In this document: positions 25,957-36,074 of the stretch, one piece after another
Position numbering within the stretch: position 1 is the first letter of the stretch
How the letters are laid out: the number at the start of each line of letters is the position of its first letter
Source: Vibrio coralliilyticus
GTDB taxonomy: Bacteria; Pseudomonadota; Gammaproteobacteria; Enterobacterales; Vibrionaceae
DNA: 64,000 nt
NCBI RefSeq assembly: GCF_024449095.1
Contig: NZ_CP024628.1
Location: 558,001-622,000, forward strand
Direction of reading: 5' to 3'
The notes under the pieces: generated by a model
The model's input: only the letters and a program-made list of their open reading frames with translations
Told to the model about the DNA's origin: nothing
Database searches by the model: none
Made by a program: the position numbers and the translations under genes

Positions 25957-26658
25957 TCAGACACCTTCCGGTTGCATATCTTCCAATTGAACTCGAATTG
26001 GGTGCTTGTCAATGATTAAGCTGAGCTCTTTGAGCCGATTCACTAGGCGGCTATCGAGTAATGTTCCCGCTTTCAATAAACACCCGCCATTATTTGCAAA
26101 TATATCGCCTGCTAACGTCATTCCTGCTTGTAGCTCAGCCAGGCTCGCGAGTGTAATAAATTGGTTGGAATTCGTTGTAGCATGAGGTGTTGTCGCATTC
26201 GAGGACTCTCGATTAATGTCGGTTACGACATCATGGTATTGATGCTGTTGATACAATTCTGAGTGTGCGGTGATCGCTTGCTCGATTTGCTCTCGGGTGT
26301 CTTTGACTTTGATCGGTTTTGACAGAAATGCGTCGATTTCGAAACGCATGCAGGTTGATATTGTTTTGGTGTCCGAGAGCGCTGTAACAGCGATAATACT
26401 GGTTTCTGGCGGGGTTTTAGTATTCCCCATACGAATAGCTTTAATCAATTCTAATCCGTTAATATGAGGCATATTGATATCTGTGATGACTAAATCAATA
26501 TGGCTTTGTGCTATTTTTTCTATTGCACTTTGGCCGTCTGCTGCGCTCAGAATGTTTTCGTAACCACTTTTAAACAGCATGCCTATGAGTGATTTGCGAG
26601 ACAAGTTATTGTCTTCTACAACAAGAATGGTAAATGTTCTAGGTTCGAATGTTGTCAT
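25957..26658 (-). CDS. Response regulator with REC and C-terminal GGxLLxAGT-type domain (paralogue 1)
   Basis: A 233-residue regulator with a receiver domain (TILVVEDNNLSRKSLIG, phosphoacceptor Asp in LVITDINMPHING, Lys in FLSKPIKVKD). A linker follows, then a small C-terminal domain: LASLAELQAGMTLAGDIFAN, NGGCLLKAGTLLDSRLVNRL. A segment like this is known at the front of HD-GYP and HDOD proteins, where it precedes the enzymatic part; here nothing follows. There is no DNA-binding domain. It is a paralogue of the gene at 26886-27593 and lies 227 bp downstream of it. Confidence 0.88.
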   Translation of the reverse strand: MTTFEPRTFTILVVEDNNLSRKSLIGMLFKSGYENILSAADGQSAIEKIAQSHIDLVITDINMPHINGLELIKAIRMGNTKTPPETSIIAVTALSDTKTISTCMRFEIDAFLSKPIKVKDTREQIEQAITAHSELYQQHQYHDVVTDINRESSNATTPHATTNSNQFITLASLAELQAGMTLAGDIFANNGGCLLKAGTLLDSRLVNRLKELSLIIDKHPIRVQLEDMQPEGV

Positions 26659-26885
26659 AAACCTCTCCTTGTAACTATGTGAGAGTAGCGTTGCTCGAAT
26701 TATACGAGTTCTGCAAATATCGAACCAATAACTGGCTATTCCAGTTCATCTGATTATTTTTGTTTTAAATCAATGATATGTTTACTGATTGAATATGTTG
26801 GATGCTAGAATTGAACCCTAATTTGTCTCTCAATATTGGAAAGTTTGAGGTGTTCTCAGTTTGATTCTTAATCTGAGAAAGTGGC

Positions 26886-27593
26886 TTAGACAGCCATCTG
26901 TGTTTTGTCTTCTCTAACCACGATGCTATTTGTATCAACAATTTTACTGAGCTCAAATAAGCGTAAAATGAGCTTTTTGTTGAGCACAGTGCCAGCCCGA
27001 AGCAAGCAACCACCCGAGACGGCATTAATATCATAAACTAGGGTCATACCTTCTTTGAGTTCCGAAAGCTGTGACAGTTCGCGTACACGACTGTCTATAG
27101 ACCGGATACGCTGTGTTGTTTCTTGCGGATTTTCTTGAGGAGTTAAGTCAATGTGGGTGTCGACCTCTTGGTAAAAGTGTTGTTGATATAAACGCTTAGG
27201 TTCTGATATTGCACTTTGAATTTTTTCTTGTGCCGACTTTATATTGATGGGTTTGACTAGAAAAGCATCGACTTCCATCGCCATACAAGCTGAAATAGTG
27301 GAGGTATCAGACAGGGTTGTGACAGCGATAATTCGTGTGTCACAGGCAATTTGGGCTTGGTTGGTTCTTATGGTTTTAATCAACTCCAGTCCATTAATAT
27401 TGGGCATGTTGATGTCTGTGATAATTAAATCAATTTTGTTCTCTGCGCATTTTTTCATGGCTTGCATGCCGTCTTTAGCGCAGAGTAAGTTTTCGTAACC
27501 ACCTCTCACTAGCATCCCTACGAGCGTTTGGCGAGAGAACTTGTGATCTTCAACGATAAGAATCGTAAAATCGGCTGGGTCATAGTTACTCAT
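26886..27593 (-). CDS. Response regulator with REC and C-terminal GGxLLxAGT-type domain (paralogue 2)
   Basis: A 235-residue protein with receiver domain ([18 protein letters not shown], Asp in [13 protein letters not shown], Lys in [11 protein letters not shown]) and the same C-terminal piece: [39 protein letters not shown]. Its start overlaps the end of the hybrid kinase by 8 bp, so it is translated with it and is the natural phosphate acceptor from the kinase's HPt domain. Output is probably by protein contact, as there is no DNA-binding or enzymatic module. Confidence 0.88.
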   Translation of the reverse strand: MSNYDPADFTILIVEDHKFSRQTLVGMLVRGGYENLLCAKDGMQAMKKCAENKIDLIITDINMPNINGLELIKTIRTNQAQIACDTRIIAVTTLSDTSTISACMAMEVDAFLVKPINIKSAQEKIQSAISEPKRLYQQHFYQEVDTHIDLTPQENPQETTQRIRSIDSRVRELSQLSELKEGMTLVYDINAVSGGCLLRAGTVLNKKLILRLFELSKIVDTNSIVVREDKTQMAV

Positions 27594-30500
27594 AAATCAC
27601 TTCCGTATCTTCGATGATTGAATGCTCAATTAGGTAGTTCTTTAAGCGTATCAGTTCTGCTTTGGCGTCGTTTAAAGTGTTCGATAGTTCTAACCAGTTT
27701 TTTTGATGTGCGGTTTTTTGTAAGATCTCAAATGTATTGGCGAGTTCATCAGCTCCCGCAGAGCGGGCGGCTCCCTTTGCAGCATGGGCAATTTGTTGAA
27801 GTTCTTTATCGCTTTGCTCAGTCACTGCAAGCTCTACTTTTTCTATATCTTCATTAACGGACTCCCAGTAGCCTTCTAGTAAAGGGCCAACAACCGCTAT
27901 CTCTTTAGTGCCTAAAAGCTGCTCCAAAGTAGACATACTGATAGGGGCTTGCTCTGATTTTTCTACGGGGATTTCGGTATTTTCTGGCGCAGTCTCAGGT
28001 TGATTGGCAGATTTATCCCCCAGTGGGATAGGGGAGAGCTTCATCCAGTTCTCTATTGCTTGATCGAGAGTTTTTAGCTCAACTGGTTTGGTCAAATAAT
28101 CGTCCATCCCTGATGCGATACATTGCTCCGAAGCCTCAACCATCGCGTTGGCGGTAATGGCGACGATTGGCGTATGGCCTCGATTCTTGTCTTGACGTTC
28201 TATGTTCCTGATTTGATTCGCCAGTTCATAACCATCCATTACCGGCATGTGGCAATCCGTCAATATCAAATCAAATTGTCCATGCTTCCACTTGTGGAGG
28301 GCTTCTTGTCCATGCACGGCCATTTCACATTGGTAACCGAGGTGACTGAGCTGTCTTTGAATAACATCTCGGTTGGTGGGTTGATCATCGACAACTAAAA
28401 TGATGCCTGTTTTGCTTTTGGGAATGCCTTTACTGGTGTCATTCTCAAGTTGTTTGATGTTTTTTTCACAACTGATAAGGCCTCGCATGACACCGATAGC
28501 GGTAGTGAGCTCGCTTGGCTTAAAAGGCGTATATGGCATTACATAGCTGTTAGGTTTGGTTAAGCCGGATTCTGCGGTTGGATTACGAGTCAGAAAGATG
28601 AATTTTTGTTTATCCAGCAGAGGAGATCTGAACTCAGACAGTGGTTTTTCTTCGTAATAATGATAGAGATCAGGGCCAATGATAATGAGATCGATGGTCG
28701 CACCGGCATTACTTGCGTAGTCGAGTACGGAAATCGCTCTTTGAATGGTGGCAACGCAATTGGTTTTACAACGAAAGTTTGCAAGATTGATATCACAGAA
28801 GGTAGAAATGTTTTGATCATTGGTGACGAAAAGGATTCTGGAGCCATTAACATAGTTTGGCGTTGGGTCTTGAGGGCTTTCTTCTACTTCTATGAAAGGG
28901 AGTTCAACAGAGAACCGGCTACCCACACCAAACCTGCTGTCTACCTTGATATCGCCTCCCATCATTTCTAATAGGGAGCGGGTGATAGAGAGGCCTAACC
29001 CCGTTCCACCATAGAGTCGAGTAGTACTGGTGTCTGCCTGACTAAAGGCTTTGAATAGTTTTTCAACCTGCTCCTCAGTCATACCAATTCCATTGTCTTC
29101 AATGATGATTTCGACGTAGGGCGCGATTTCATGCTGGTTAAGAGTTGCAGACACCCACACCTTACCTTTCATTTCATCCGTGCTATCGGTGAATTTGACG
29201 GCATTACCAACTAGGTTGAGTAACACCTGACTGAGCCTAACACTATCACTCATGATGACTTTCGGTAGGCTGGCATCATAGGTGAGATAAAGCTCAATTC
29301 CCTTATTGTTTGCCTGTAAGCAGAGAACATCTAGTGTCCTTTCGATGAGTTTTTGCAGCTCAACAGGGACACTTTCCAAAGACATTTGACCAGCTTCTAT
29401 CTTAGAAAAATCTAGAATGTCGTTAATAATATGAAGTAGGGTAAGAGCGGAATCTTTGATGGTGGTGACCATACTTTTTTGCTCACCGTTAAGCTCTGAC
29501 TCACTCAAAAGGCTCAACATTCCGACAACACCGTTCATCGGAGTTCGTATTTCATGACTCATGTTCGCTAGGAACATAGATTTTGCTTCACTGGCGGCTA
29601 ATGCGATTTCACTTTCTTGCCTGAGGTTAGCTTGTGCCTTTTTTTCTTTCGTGATGTCAATGTTAACACCACCCATACCAATAGGGGTGGTTCCATCCTG
29701 ATCAAAGAGAACATCTGCAGCGGCTTTAACCCAGCGTATATTCCCGTCAGGTAATTGTATTCTGAATTCAGAGTTAAATTGAGTGAGGTTTTCTCGGGCT
29801 TTGTTAAGGGCTTCCTCCGCGCTGTATACATCTTCTTCTAATACTCGTTCTTGCCACATAGCGTAGTTGTTCTTACAGTTGTCAGGGTCTACGCCATATA
29901 TCTCGTACATACGTTCATCCCATGAGAGCTCATTGCTTTTAAAGTCCCAGCTCCATATTCCTATCCCCCCAGCTTGAGTTGCTAAATTTAGGCTCCTTAC
30001 TACCTCCTCAAGCTCACTTTGGCTTTTTCTGAGTTCATTCTGAGCTATTTGCTCTTTACTGATGTCACGTAAAACCAAAACGATGTACTTTTGCGATTTC
30101 ATTGTTATGTATCGAACAGAACCGAGCATGCTGAGAACGTCATTAGTTCGATTGACTTTTATGACGTCATCTAGTGGCACTTCTTGGTACATTTCCACAC
30201 TGGAAAGCTTACTTTCGATGCTGTTTTCTGAAAACTCATAAAGGAGCGAGGTGAGGTTCAAGCCGAGCAGAGCGGTTTTGTCATGCTCAAAAAGAGAGAG
30301 TGCCGAGTCATTGACGTCGAGTATTCTCAATTCAGAGTTGAGCAGCAGCATATTATCGACGGCCTGTTCGAACATGACCCCCATTTGGACTTCTTGCTCA
30401 TTGATACGCTGATTTTGGTTAGAGACCAACTGTTGAAGTTTACGATTGGACTTTTTGAGCTCTTGACGAACTTGTTTCATTTGGCTGATGTCAGTTTGGC

Positions 30501-30897
30501 TGAGAATGAGGTAGTGGTTACCGCCTCCTTTTTTTCTCATTGCTTCCAAGTTGATACGTAGCCAACCTTGCTTTTTTTCTTGATTGATACAAATTTCACT
30601 GGTGTGGGATGTGGCTGCATGGACTGCGCTATGAAGACCAGCGATATGATCGTCACTGAGATAATGTGAGAAAAACTCAATGATATTACGGCCAATGACT
30701 TGGTTAGAAGGGAGTTGGTAGTATTTGAGAAAAGCAGGGTTGGCATAGAAAATGGCATTGGAGCCTACTTGGCCATCAAATATCACCATACCATCAGATA
30801 GCAGATCTAAAATGCTGGTTTTAATGCTGTCATCACGTTGTGGTAATGCTTTCTTTGGCTGTTTGTCTGCCAGTAATGACGTAAACGGGTTCTTCAT
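27586..30897 (-). CDS. Hybrid sensor histidine kinase (PAS-HisKA-HATPase-REC-REC-HPt)
   Basis: A large cytoplasmic phosphorelay kinase of about 1103 residues, with no membrane helix. Three PAS domains fill residues 20-430 (the last with [20 protein letters not shown] and a PAC motif [14 protein letters not shown]). Then come the H box [16 protein letters not shown] near 450, ATPase boxes ([30 protein letters not shown]), a degenerate receiver lacking the normal acid pair and Asp, a complete receiver ([31 protein letters not shown]) and an HPt domain with [13 protein letters not shown] near 1040. A TTG start at 30906 is possible, but AAGG suits the ATG at 30897. The BarA/ArcB-like layout should pass phosphate to the following response regulators. 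Confidence 0.92.
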   Translation of the reverse strand: MKNPFTSLLADKQPKKALPQRDDSIKTSILDLLSDGMVIFDGQVGSNAIFYANPAFLKYYQLPSNQVIGRNIIEFFSHYLSDDHIAGLHSAVHAATSHTSEICINQEKKQGWLRINLEAMRKKGGGNHYLILSQTDISQMKQVRQELKKSNRKLQQLVSNQNQRINEQEVQMGVMFEQAVDNMLLLNSELRILDVNDSALSLFEHDKTALLGLNLTSLLYEFSENSIESKLSSVEMYQEVPLDDVIKVNRTNDVLSMLGSVRYITMKSQKYIVLVLRDISKEQIAQNELRKSQSELEEVVRSLNLATQAGGIGIWSWDFKSNELSWDERMYEIYGVDPDNCKNNYAMWQERVLEEDVYSAEEALNKARENLTQFNSEFRIQLPDGNIRWVKAAADVLFDQDGTTPIGMGGVNIDITKEKKAQANLRQESEIALAASEAKSMFLANMSHEIRTPMNGVVGMLSLLSESELNGEQKSMVTTIKDSALTLLHIINDILDFSKIEAGQMSLESVPVELQKLIERTLDVLCLQANNKGIELYLTYDASLPKVIMSDSVRLSQVLLNLVGNAVKFTDSTDEMKGKVWVSATLNQHEIAPYVEIIIEDNGIGMTEEQVEKLFKAFSQADTSTTRLYGGTGLGLSITRSLLEMMGGDIKVDSRFGVGSRFSVELPFIEVEESPQDPTPNYVNGSRILFVTNDQNISTFCDINLANFRCKTNCVATIQRAISVLDYASNAGATIDLIIIGPDLYHYYEEKPLSEFRSPLLDKQKFIFLTRNPTAESGLTKPNSYVMPYTPFKPSELTTAIGVMRGLISCEKNIKQLENDTSKGIPKSKTGIILVVDDQPTNRDVIQRQLSHLGYQCEMAVHGQEALHKWKHGQFDLILTDCHMPVMDGYELANQIRNIERQDKNRGHTPIVAITANAMVEASEQCIASGMDDYLTKPVELKTLDQAIENWMKLSPIPLGDKSANQPETAPENTEIPVEKSEQAPISMSTLEQLLGTKEIAVVGPLLEGYWESVNEDIEKVELAVTEQSDKELQQIAHAAKGAARSAGADELANTFEILQKTAHQKNWLELSNTLNDAKAELIRLKNYLIEHSIIEDTEVIYE

Positions 30898-31016
30898 AGG
30901 CGCCAACCTTGATGTGCTCGTGTTACTGCCTCTCCATTTTGAGATTGGAGATGTCTTTTATGAAATTATATACATAATAATAGAACGAGCTGGCGCATTT
31001 GGTAGGATTAATAACA

Positions 31017-31042
31017 AAATCTCCCTCTTCAGAGGGAGATTT
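31017..31042 (-). terminator. Terminator after the CDF transporter gene
   Basis: A perfect 12-bp stem, AAATCTCCCTCT with AGAGGGAGATTT, has a 2-base loop and on the minus strand runs into TTTTGTTAT. It ends the CDF message 24 bp after the stop and insulates the hybrid kinase gene. Confidence 0.88.
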
Positions 31043-31065
31043 CTAATGTTTTAACAATGGGTTAA

Positions 31066-31959
31066 TTAACCCGCAATATGCAAATTAAGTCTGAGGTCGA
31101 GCGGTAGCTTAGAGAGTTTATCTTTCAAAATGCGACGTGTTTTCTCAATATCTGCGATAGCCACCTGTTTCTCTGTTGAATGGACATCAAGGTTCACTCT
31201 AAGCTCACGACCCACTTTAGTGACAGCCGTTAACTCAATTTGTTGTTTTACTTCTTTAACCAGTGCCGATACACCTTGATCAACTGCGTCACAGATCTCA
31301 TCACTAGGAGGCATCATCAGGAGTTCACGAACCGCTTCTTTAAGCATCTCATAGGGTACTTTGATAAAGTAAAATGACATCAGAATCATCATCATAGGAT
31401 CAGCGTAAACCGAATATTCAGCAAGTGGAGATAAGGCAACTACCCATGCAGCTATAAAGCCTAAAGTGACGGCAACACTTAATAATGTGTCCATTTGCCA
31501 TTGTTTGACTTCCGCTTCGATTAAACCAGATGAAAAACGCTTGGACTTTTGAGCAATGTGCCACCACGCGTAACCACAGCCTAGAACATTGACTACACCA
31601 AACAAGGTAGCGATAGAGGCATCGACTTCACGTCCACCATTGAACACTGCGATAATGGCAGAATAAAGTGAGTACGCAACAATAAGAAGGATGACACTAC
31701 CTTTAGTTGCGATAACAACAGGCTCTAAGACTGCTTTACCAAAGGGGAAGTGACTCCGGGATGGGCTTTGAATGTACTTAGATACAGCGAGCGACAATAA
31801 AGTTAGCAGCAGACTAACTGAAGAATAAACCCCATCAAAGACAATGACTAATGAACCAACAAGCAGCCCGAGTACCAATCCGCCTACTGCAAAGCCTGAA
31901 GCTAAAAGGGCTGAGAAAGTCAGTATTCGTTTTTCATTTAAGCTTGTCCTGGCACACAT
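31066..31959 (-). CDS. Cation diffusion facilitator (CDF) family transporter
   Basis: A 297-residue inner-membrane protein with six helices and a C-terminal cytosolic domain of about 85 residues, the CDF plan for metal-ion/proton exchange. The first helices carry GFAVGGLVLGLLVGSLVIV and FDGVYSSVSLLLTLLSL; the later metal-binding helix has VKQWQMDTLLSVAVTLG. The canonical DxxxD/HxxxD pairs are only half present (FDGVYSS and QMDTLLS), so metal choice cannot be assigned and ion transport itself is uncertain. It is monocistronic with its own terminator. Confidence 0.85.
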   Translation of the reverse strand: MCARTSLNEKRILTFSALLASGFAVGGLVLGLLVGSLVIVFDGVYSSVSLLLTLLSLAVSKYIQSPSRSHFPFGKAVLEPVVIATKGSVILLIVAYSLYSAIIAVFNGGREVDASIATLFGVVNVLGCGYAWWHIAQKSKRFSSGLIEAEVKQWQMDTLLSVAVTLGFIAAWVVALSPLAEYSVYADPMMMILMSFYFIKVPYEMLKEAVRELLMMPPSDEICDAVDQGVSALVKEVKQQIELTAVTKVGRELRVNLDVHSTEKQVAIADIEKTRRILKDKLSKLPLDLRLNLHIAG

Positions 31960-32187
31960 AGAGTTTTCTCTTCGCTATACATACCTTTATTCTTCTCATA
32001 CTGAGAGAATTTGACAAACTCGATCTGACTTTAAAATAGACAATGTTCTTTGCTTTAAATTAAAGTGCTTTTAAATCAATGGATTAGTTGTCATTTCTGG
32101 TGTCAGTTAAATTGGCACTGACTGTCGTGTTGTAAACGGAATCTATCATTTTAAAGCTAGGGCTTGGTTTTTAAATCGAGGCGGCAG

Positions 32188-33066
32188 TTAAAAATCAAAC
32201 AGATATTCGTTAAGTTTGTCAGCTAACCAGGACATGCCGGGGTGTTCTGCCATGCCTGCGGCGGTAAACATGCAGTAGTCCTCTTGAGTCAGGCCATAGG
32301 TATGTTTAATGACCGCCAGTTCTTGCTTGCGCAAGTGATGGCGTATGAGGGGTTCAGGGAGCACTCCCCAGGCGTCTTCTGTAAGAATGGTTTTGAGTAT
32401 GTAATCAAAGCTGGAAAAGCCAATATGGCGCAGAGAAAAAGGTTGCAATTCTGGATTATCTTTTTCATTCAAATACACCATCACCGCTTGATTTGCGTTG
32501 CGAAGCTCTTCGTCTGAAACACGTCGAAGTTGGCTAAGACGATGATCGGCCTTACAGACAGACATCAGCCTTATTTTACCTAAAGGGTGATAGCTGATGT
32601 GTGGATCGTCAATACGCTCGTAGTCGATACCAAAGGCAAAGTCGACTTGCTGTGTCGTGACTAAATTGGCTAAATCTCCACTGGATGCCAGCACAATGTT
32701 GAATGAGGTCGCTGGAAACTTATTGTTCAATCGGTGAGAAAGTTCTTGCCACATGTCGTCTGGTAGTGAGTCATCACGTGCTATCCAGACCTCGGCGTTG
32801 AATTCGCCTGAAACTTGCGCGCAGGTCTGACGAATACGGGAAACCGTTACCAGTAAATTCTGGCAATCTTTATAGATGGCTTTGCCAGCCTCAGATAGAG
32901 ATACATGATTACCTGTACGCACAAATAGTTCAATATTAAGGTCTTTTTCAAGTGCTTTAATGGACATGCTCAGCTTGGTGCGATTGCATTCGAGTTGCCT
33001 GGCGGCCTCGGATACTGACCCAGTATCAGCAACAGTACAAAAGGCTTCAATCTGCGATAGGTTCAT
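32188..33066 (-). CDS. LysR-type transcriptional regulator
   Basis: A 292-residue regulator with N-terminal winged helix (FCTVADTGSVSEAARQLECN, RTKLSMSIKALEKDLNIELF) and a LysR substrate domain. The recognition helix is unusual: ECNRTKLSMSIKALE stands where most family members have TPSAVSxxIxxLE. It is divergent from the methyltransferase gene at 33214, with a 147-bp shared control region, so that gene is a possible target. Effector unknown. Confidence 0.9.
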   Translation of the reverse strand: MNLSQIEAFCTVADTGSVSEAARQLECNRTKLSMSIKALEKDLNIELFVRTGNHVSLSEAGKAIYKDCQNLLVTVSRIRQTCAQVSGEFNAEVWIARDDSLPDDMWQELSHRLNNKFPATSFNIVLASSGDLANLVTTQQVDFAFGIDYERIDDPHISYHPLGKIRLMSVCKADHRLSQLRRVSDEELRNANQAVMVYLNEKDNPELQPFSLRHIGFSSFDYILKTILTEDAWGVLPEPLIRHHLRKQELAVIKHTYGLTQEDYCMFTAAGMAEHPGMSWLADKLNEYLFDF

Positions 33067-33213
33067 CTGAGTAATTCACGTCATTGGTGTTTATATAAGC
33101 TAATGTTATAAGAATACATTACGCTTGTCTGTTTTCTGGTGGCAAAAGCTATGAATTTTATGCAGTTTTGATACTCTTACTGGACGCCAAATGAATGAGG
33201 TAACAGGGAGATC

Positions 33214-33795
33214 ATGATGGCTACAAATTGGGATGATTACGCAGCAGAGTGGGAAAGCGAACCTTCAGCAGTCTTGTATGCACAGAAAGCATTCGACTCT
33301 CTGCAAGAAATTGTCGATGTCCAAGGGAAGCGTATTCTCGATTTTGGTTGTGGTACAGGATTACTAAGCCAGAAACTTTCTCCTCTCGCGAAAGATATTG
33401 TCGCGCTAGACAGTTCAGAAGCCATGATTGAGCAACTGGACATGAAAGAGCTGAATAATGTTGAACCTGTTGTTGACTACTTGTCTCGTGGTTTGGTCGC
33501 AATGCATCCAGCGTTTCGCAATCAGTTTGATCTCGTTGTCGCATCGTCTGTTTGCAGTTTTCTACCTAACTACTCTGATATTGTCGATATTGTCTATAGC
33601 TTGCTTAATAAAGGAAACCACTTTGTTCACTGGGACTGGTTATCTGAGAAAGACGAAGAAGGTGGAATGACCCCAACACATGTTTTGCAGGTATTGAGCA
33701 GTGTTGGGTTTGATGAGGTCGAAGTCACAACGCCGTTTAGTATAGACACGCCGCAAGGTAAGTTGACAGTACTGATGGCGATAGCAAAGAAATAA
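33214..33795 (+). CDS. Class I SAM-dependent methyltransferase
   Basis: A 193-residue Rossmann-fold methyltransferase. SAM-binding motif I is ILDFGCGTGLLSQKLSP near residue 45, motif II is the acidic end of strand 2 in IVALDSSEAMIEQL, and motif IV is FDLVVASSVCSFLP. The first two codons are both ATG (33214 or 33217), preceded by GGGAG. It is divergent from a LysR regulator. The substrate, small molecule or macromolecule, cannot be told from the sequence. Confidence 0.9.
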   Translation: MMATNWDDYAAEWESEPSAVLYAQKAFDSLQEIVDVQGKRILDFGCGTGLLSQKLSPLAKDIVALDSSEAMIEQLDMKELNNVEPVVDYLSRGLVAMHPAFRNQFDLVVASSVCSFLPNYSDIVDIVYSLLNKGNHFVHWDWLSEKDEEGGMTPTHVLQVLSSVGFDEVEVTTPFSIDTPQGKLTVLMAIAKK

Positions 33796-33815
33796 CGCCA
33801 ACTTCAAAATTTTGT

Positions 33816-33846
33816 AAGCCCGAACGATTGTTGTTCGGGCTTTTTG
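33816..33846 (+). terminator. Bidirectional terminator between methyltransferase and acetoacetyl-CoA synthetase
   Basis: AAGCCCGAAC (33816-33825) pairs with GTTCGGGCTT (33833-33842) and runs into TTTTG on the plus strand. The converging gene on the other side ends at 33848. Confidence 0.88.
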
Positions 33847-33847
33847 T

Positions 33848-35848
33848 TTAAGACACCGCTTGAGTCGCGTATTGAGCAATTTCATCCAATACGTGAGGGT
33901 TAGCTATTGCCCCTTTGTTCAGGACTTCTTTACTGTGTAAGACCTGTTTGACGGCCAGCTCCACTAACTTACCAGATTTGGTTTTTGGTACTTCGCTAAT
34001 GGGGTAGATTTCAGCGGGTACATGCCTAGGTGAGCATTGAGTTTTTAGCTGTAACTTGATGGTTGAAATGAGTTCATCGTTAAGTGTACGGTTGTCATTT
34101 AACTGAACGAACAGCACCACTTTCTCATCACCGTCTGTGACCCGACCAACAGCGATAGAATCCTTGACTTCTTCAAGCTGGTTAACCTGCTGGTAGATCT
34201 CCGCTGTGCCTATCCGAACGCCCCCGGGGTTGAGGGTGGCATCACTACGGCCATAGAAAACCATTCCCCCGTTGTCTGTTATTTCCACATCATCACCATG
34301 GTGCCATGTGTTGTGGTACTTATCCCAATAAGCGTTGTGGTAGCGTTCACCATTGTCATGCCAAAAGCCGACGGGTTGATTCGGGAAGCTGTTAAGACAA
34401 ACGAGTTCACCGCGCTGATTCTCGACGGGCTGTCCTCGCTCATTGAATACTCGGACATCTAACCCCAGTCCCGCCGCCTGACATTCACCGCGATATACCG
34501 GAGAAATTGGGTTTCCGAGAACAAAACAGCCACAAATATCAGTGCCACCGGAGATAGAAGCCAAGTGAACATCTGCCTTGATGCAGCTATAGACGTAGTC
34601 ATACTGCTGTGGGTAGAGTACGGAACCAGTTGAACAAAGAGTTTTAAGGCTTTCTAGGCGGTAGTAATGACTCGGGTTGAACTCTGCTTTTTGCAGTGCT
34701 TCGAGATACTTAGCTGATGTGCCAAATAAACTGACTTGTGCTTCTTCGGCCAATTCCCATAAAACACTTGGCATTGGATACATAGGGCTGCCGTCGAAAA
34801 TGACGAGAGTCGCACCACTAGCGAGGGCTGAAACGTGCCAGTTCCACATCATCCAACCACAGGTAGTGTAATAAAACACGCGATCACTTGGCTGAATATC
34901 ACAATGTAGTTGATGCTCTTTCAAATGGTTAAGTATCGTGCCACCGACGGAATGGACGATACACTTAGGCTTGCCGGTTGTGCCGGAGGAGTAGAGGACA
35001 AACAGTGGGTCATTGAATCCGACGCGTTGGTATCGCACTCCACGAGGGATGTAGCTGGCTAAAATCGACTCCCAGTCAGAAAACTTTTCATTGCTGTGAG
35101 GTCCTTCTTGCCCAATCTGCAAATAATCAATGTGACAGGTGTTTTGAATGCTGGATATAGCCTTCACAATTTGGTTGTTTTTTTCATCCATGTTGAATGT
35201 TTTACCGTTGAAGCTATAACCGTTGCAGCAAAACAAAATCTTAGGTTGAACCTGTCCAAATCTTTCTTTGACACTCTCCACCCCAAAATCAGGGGAAGTG
35301 GATGTCCATATGGCGCCTAAACTGGTTGTCGCAAGCATAGCGACGACCGTTTCTGGCATATGGGGTAGGTATCCGGCGACCACGTCACCTTTTTCTACAC
35401 CGTTTTGTTTTAACCATTGCTGAACAATAGACACCTGATCGCACAGTTGTTGCCAAGTGAGCTTACGGCTTTGGCCGCGCTCATTTTTAAACCAGATAGC
35501 CACGCCTTCAGGCTCTTGAAATGCATAGGAGAGAAGGTTTTCAGCGTAGTTTAGCTGAGACTGTGGGAACCAGATAGTGTCGCGATTGGATAAGAACTTT
35601 TCCCAACGCGCTATTCCTTCGCCATGAATGCAATCACCTTTGAATCCGATTACATCGCAAAAGTGCCAAATCTCCATCCAGAAATGTTTTTTATTTTCTA
35701 CAGACCATCGGTGTAAATCACTATAATTTTCAATGGCCTCTCCCTGCATGTTGATATGCTGGATAAATTGATACAGATTGGATGCGGCCATTCTTTCTTG
35801 GCTAGGCTCCCAAAGTGGGAGTGGCTCAACTGACTTTTGAGTGGACAT
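33848..35848 (-). CDS. Acetoacetyl-CoA synthetase (acetoacetate-CoA ligase)
   Basis: A 666-residue ANL-superfamily adenylating enzyme that activates acetoacetate to acetoacetyl-CoA with ATP. The P-loop-like motif is LYSSGTTGKPKCIVHSVGG near residue 270, the A5-type motif is STGSVLYPQQYDYVY, and the hinge and C-terminal lysine region appear as GRSDATLNPGGVRIGTAEIY and VPKTKSGKLVELAVKQ. The N-terminal ACAS_N segment (NYSDLHRWSVENKKHFW) and the length are typical of AacS. It allows use of acetoacetate from ketone body or leucine/aromatic breakdown; phenylalanine hydroxylase genes lie just beyond, divergently. Confidence 0.93.
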   Translation of the reverse strand: MSTQKSVEPLPLWEPSQERMAASNLYQFIQHINMQGEAIENYSDLHRWSVENKKHFWMEIWHFCDVIGFKGDCIHGEGIARWEKFLSNRDTIWFPQSQLNYAENLLSYAFQEPEGVAIWFKNERGQSRKLTWQQLCDQVSIVQQWLKQNGVEKGDVVAGYLPHMPETVVAMLATTSLGAIWTSTSPDFGVESVKERFGQVQPKILFCCNGYSFNGKTFNMDEKNNQIVKAISSIQNTCHIDYLQIGQEGPHSNEKFSDWESILASYIPRGVRYQRVGFNDPLFVLYSSGTTGKPKCIVHSVGGTILNHLKEHQLHCDIQPSDRVFYYTTCGWMMWNWHVSALASGATLVIFDGSPMYPMPSVLWELAEEAQVSLFGTSAKYLEALQKAEFNPSHYYRLESLKTLCSTGSVLYPQQYDYVYSCIKADVHLASISGGTDICGCFVLGNPISPVYRGECQAAGLGLDVRVFNERGQPVENQRGELVCLNSFPNQPVGFWHDNGERYHNAYWDKYHNTWHHGDDVEITDNGGMVFYGRSDATLNPGGVRIGTAEIYQQVNQLEEVKDSIAVGRVTDGDEKVVLFVQLNDNRTLNDELISTIKLQLKTQCSPRHVPAEIYPISEVPKTKSGKLVELAVKQVLHSKEVLNKGAIANPHVLDEIAQYATQAVS

Positions 35849-35966
35849 GACTTCCTCGTCTTACACACTTTTCCATAACTATGGCTAAGTTTTGTTGCAA
35901 AAATAGCCAATGTCAAACAATCCGCCAATAAACATATCGCTGATAAATAAGCAAAAAAAATGAAAA

Positions 35967-35984
35967 TGTAAAATAAATGTTACA
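35967..35984 (+). promoter_or_regulatory. TyrR-like box upstream of phhAB
   Basis: TGTAAA-N6-GTTACA matches the TyrR consensus (TGTAAA-N6-TTTACA) with one mismatch and lies 91 bp before the phhA start. TyrR/PhhR proteins activate phenylalanine hydroxylase genes in other gammaproteobacteria; binding here is inferred. Confidence 0.5.
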
Positions 35985-36074
35985 GTGGTCGTGGCGGTGA
36001 TGTAAGTGGACGAATTGTCACCGATTTCGTGAGGGGATAGGCTTAATGTAAAAGAGTTGTTAAAAGGAAATGTG

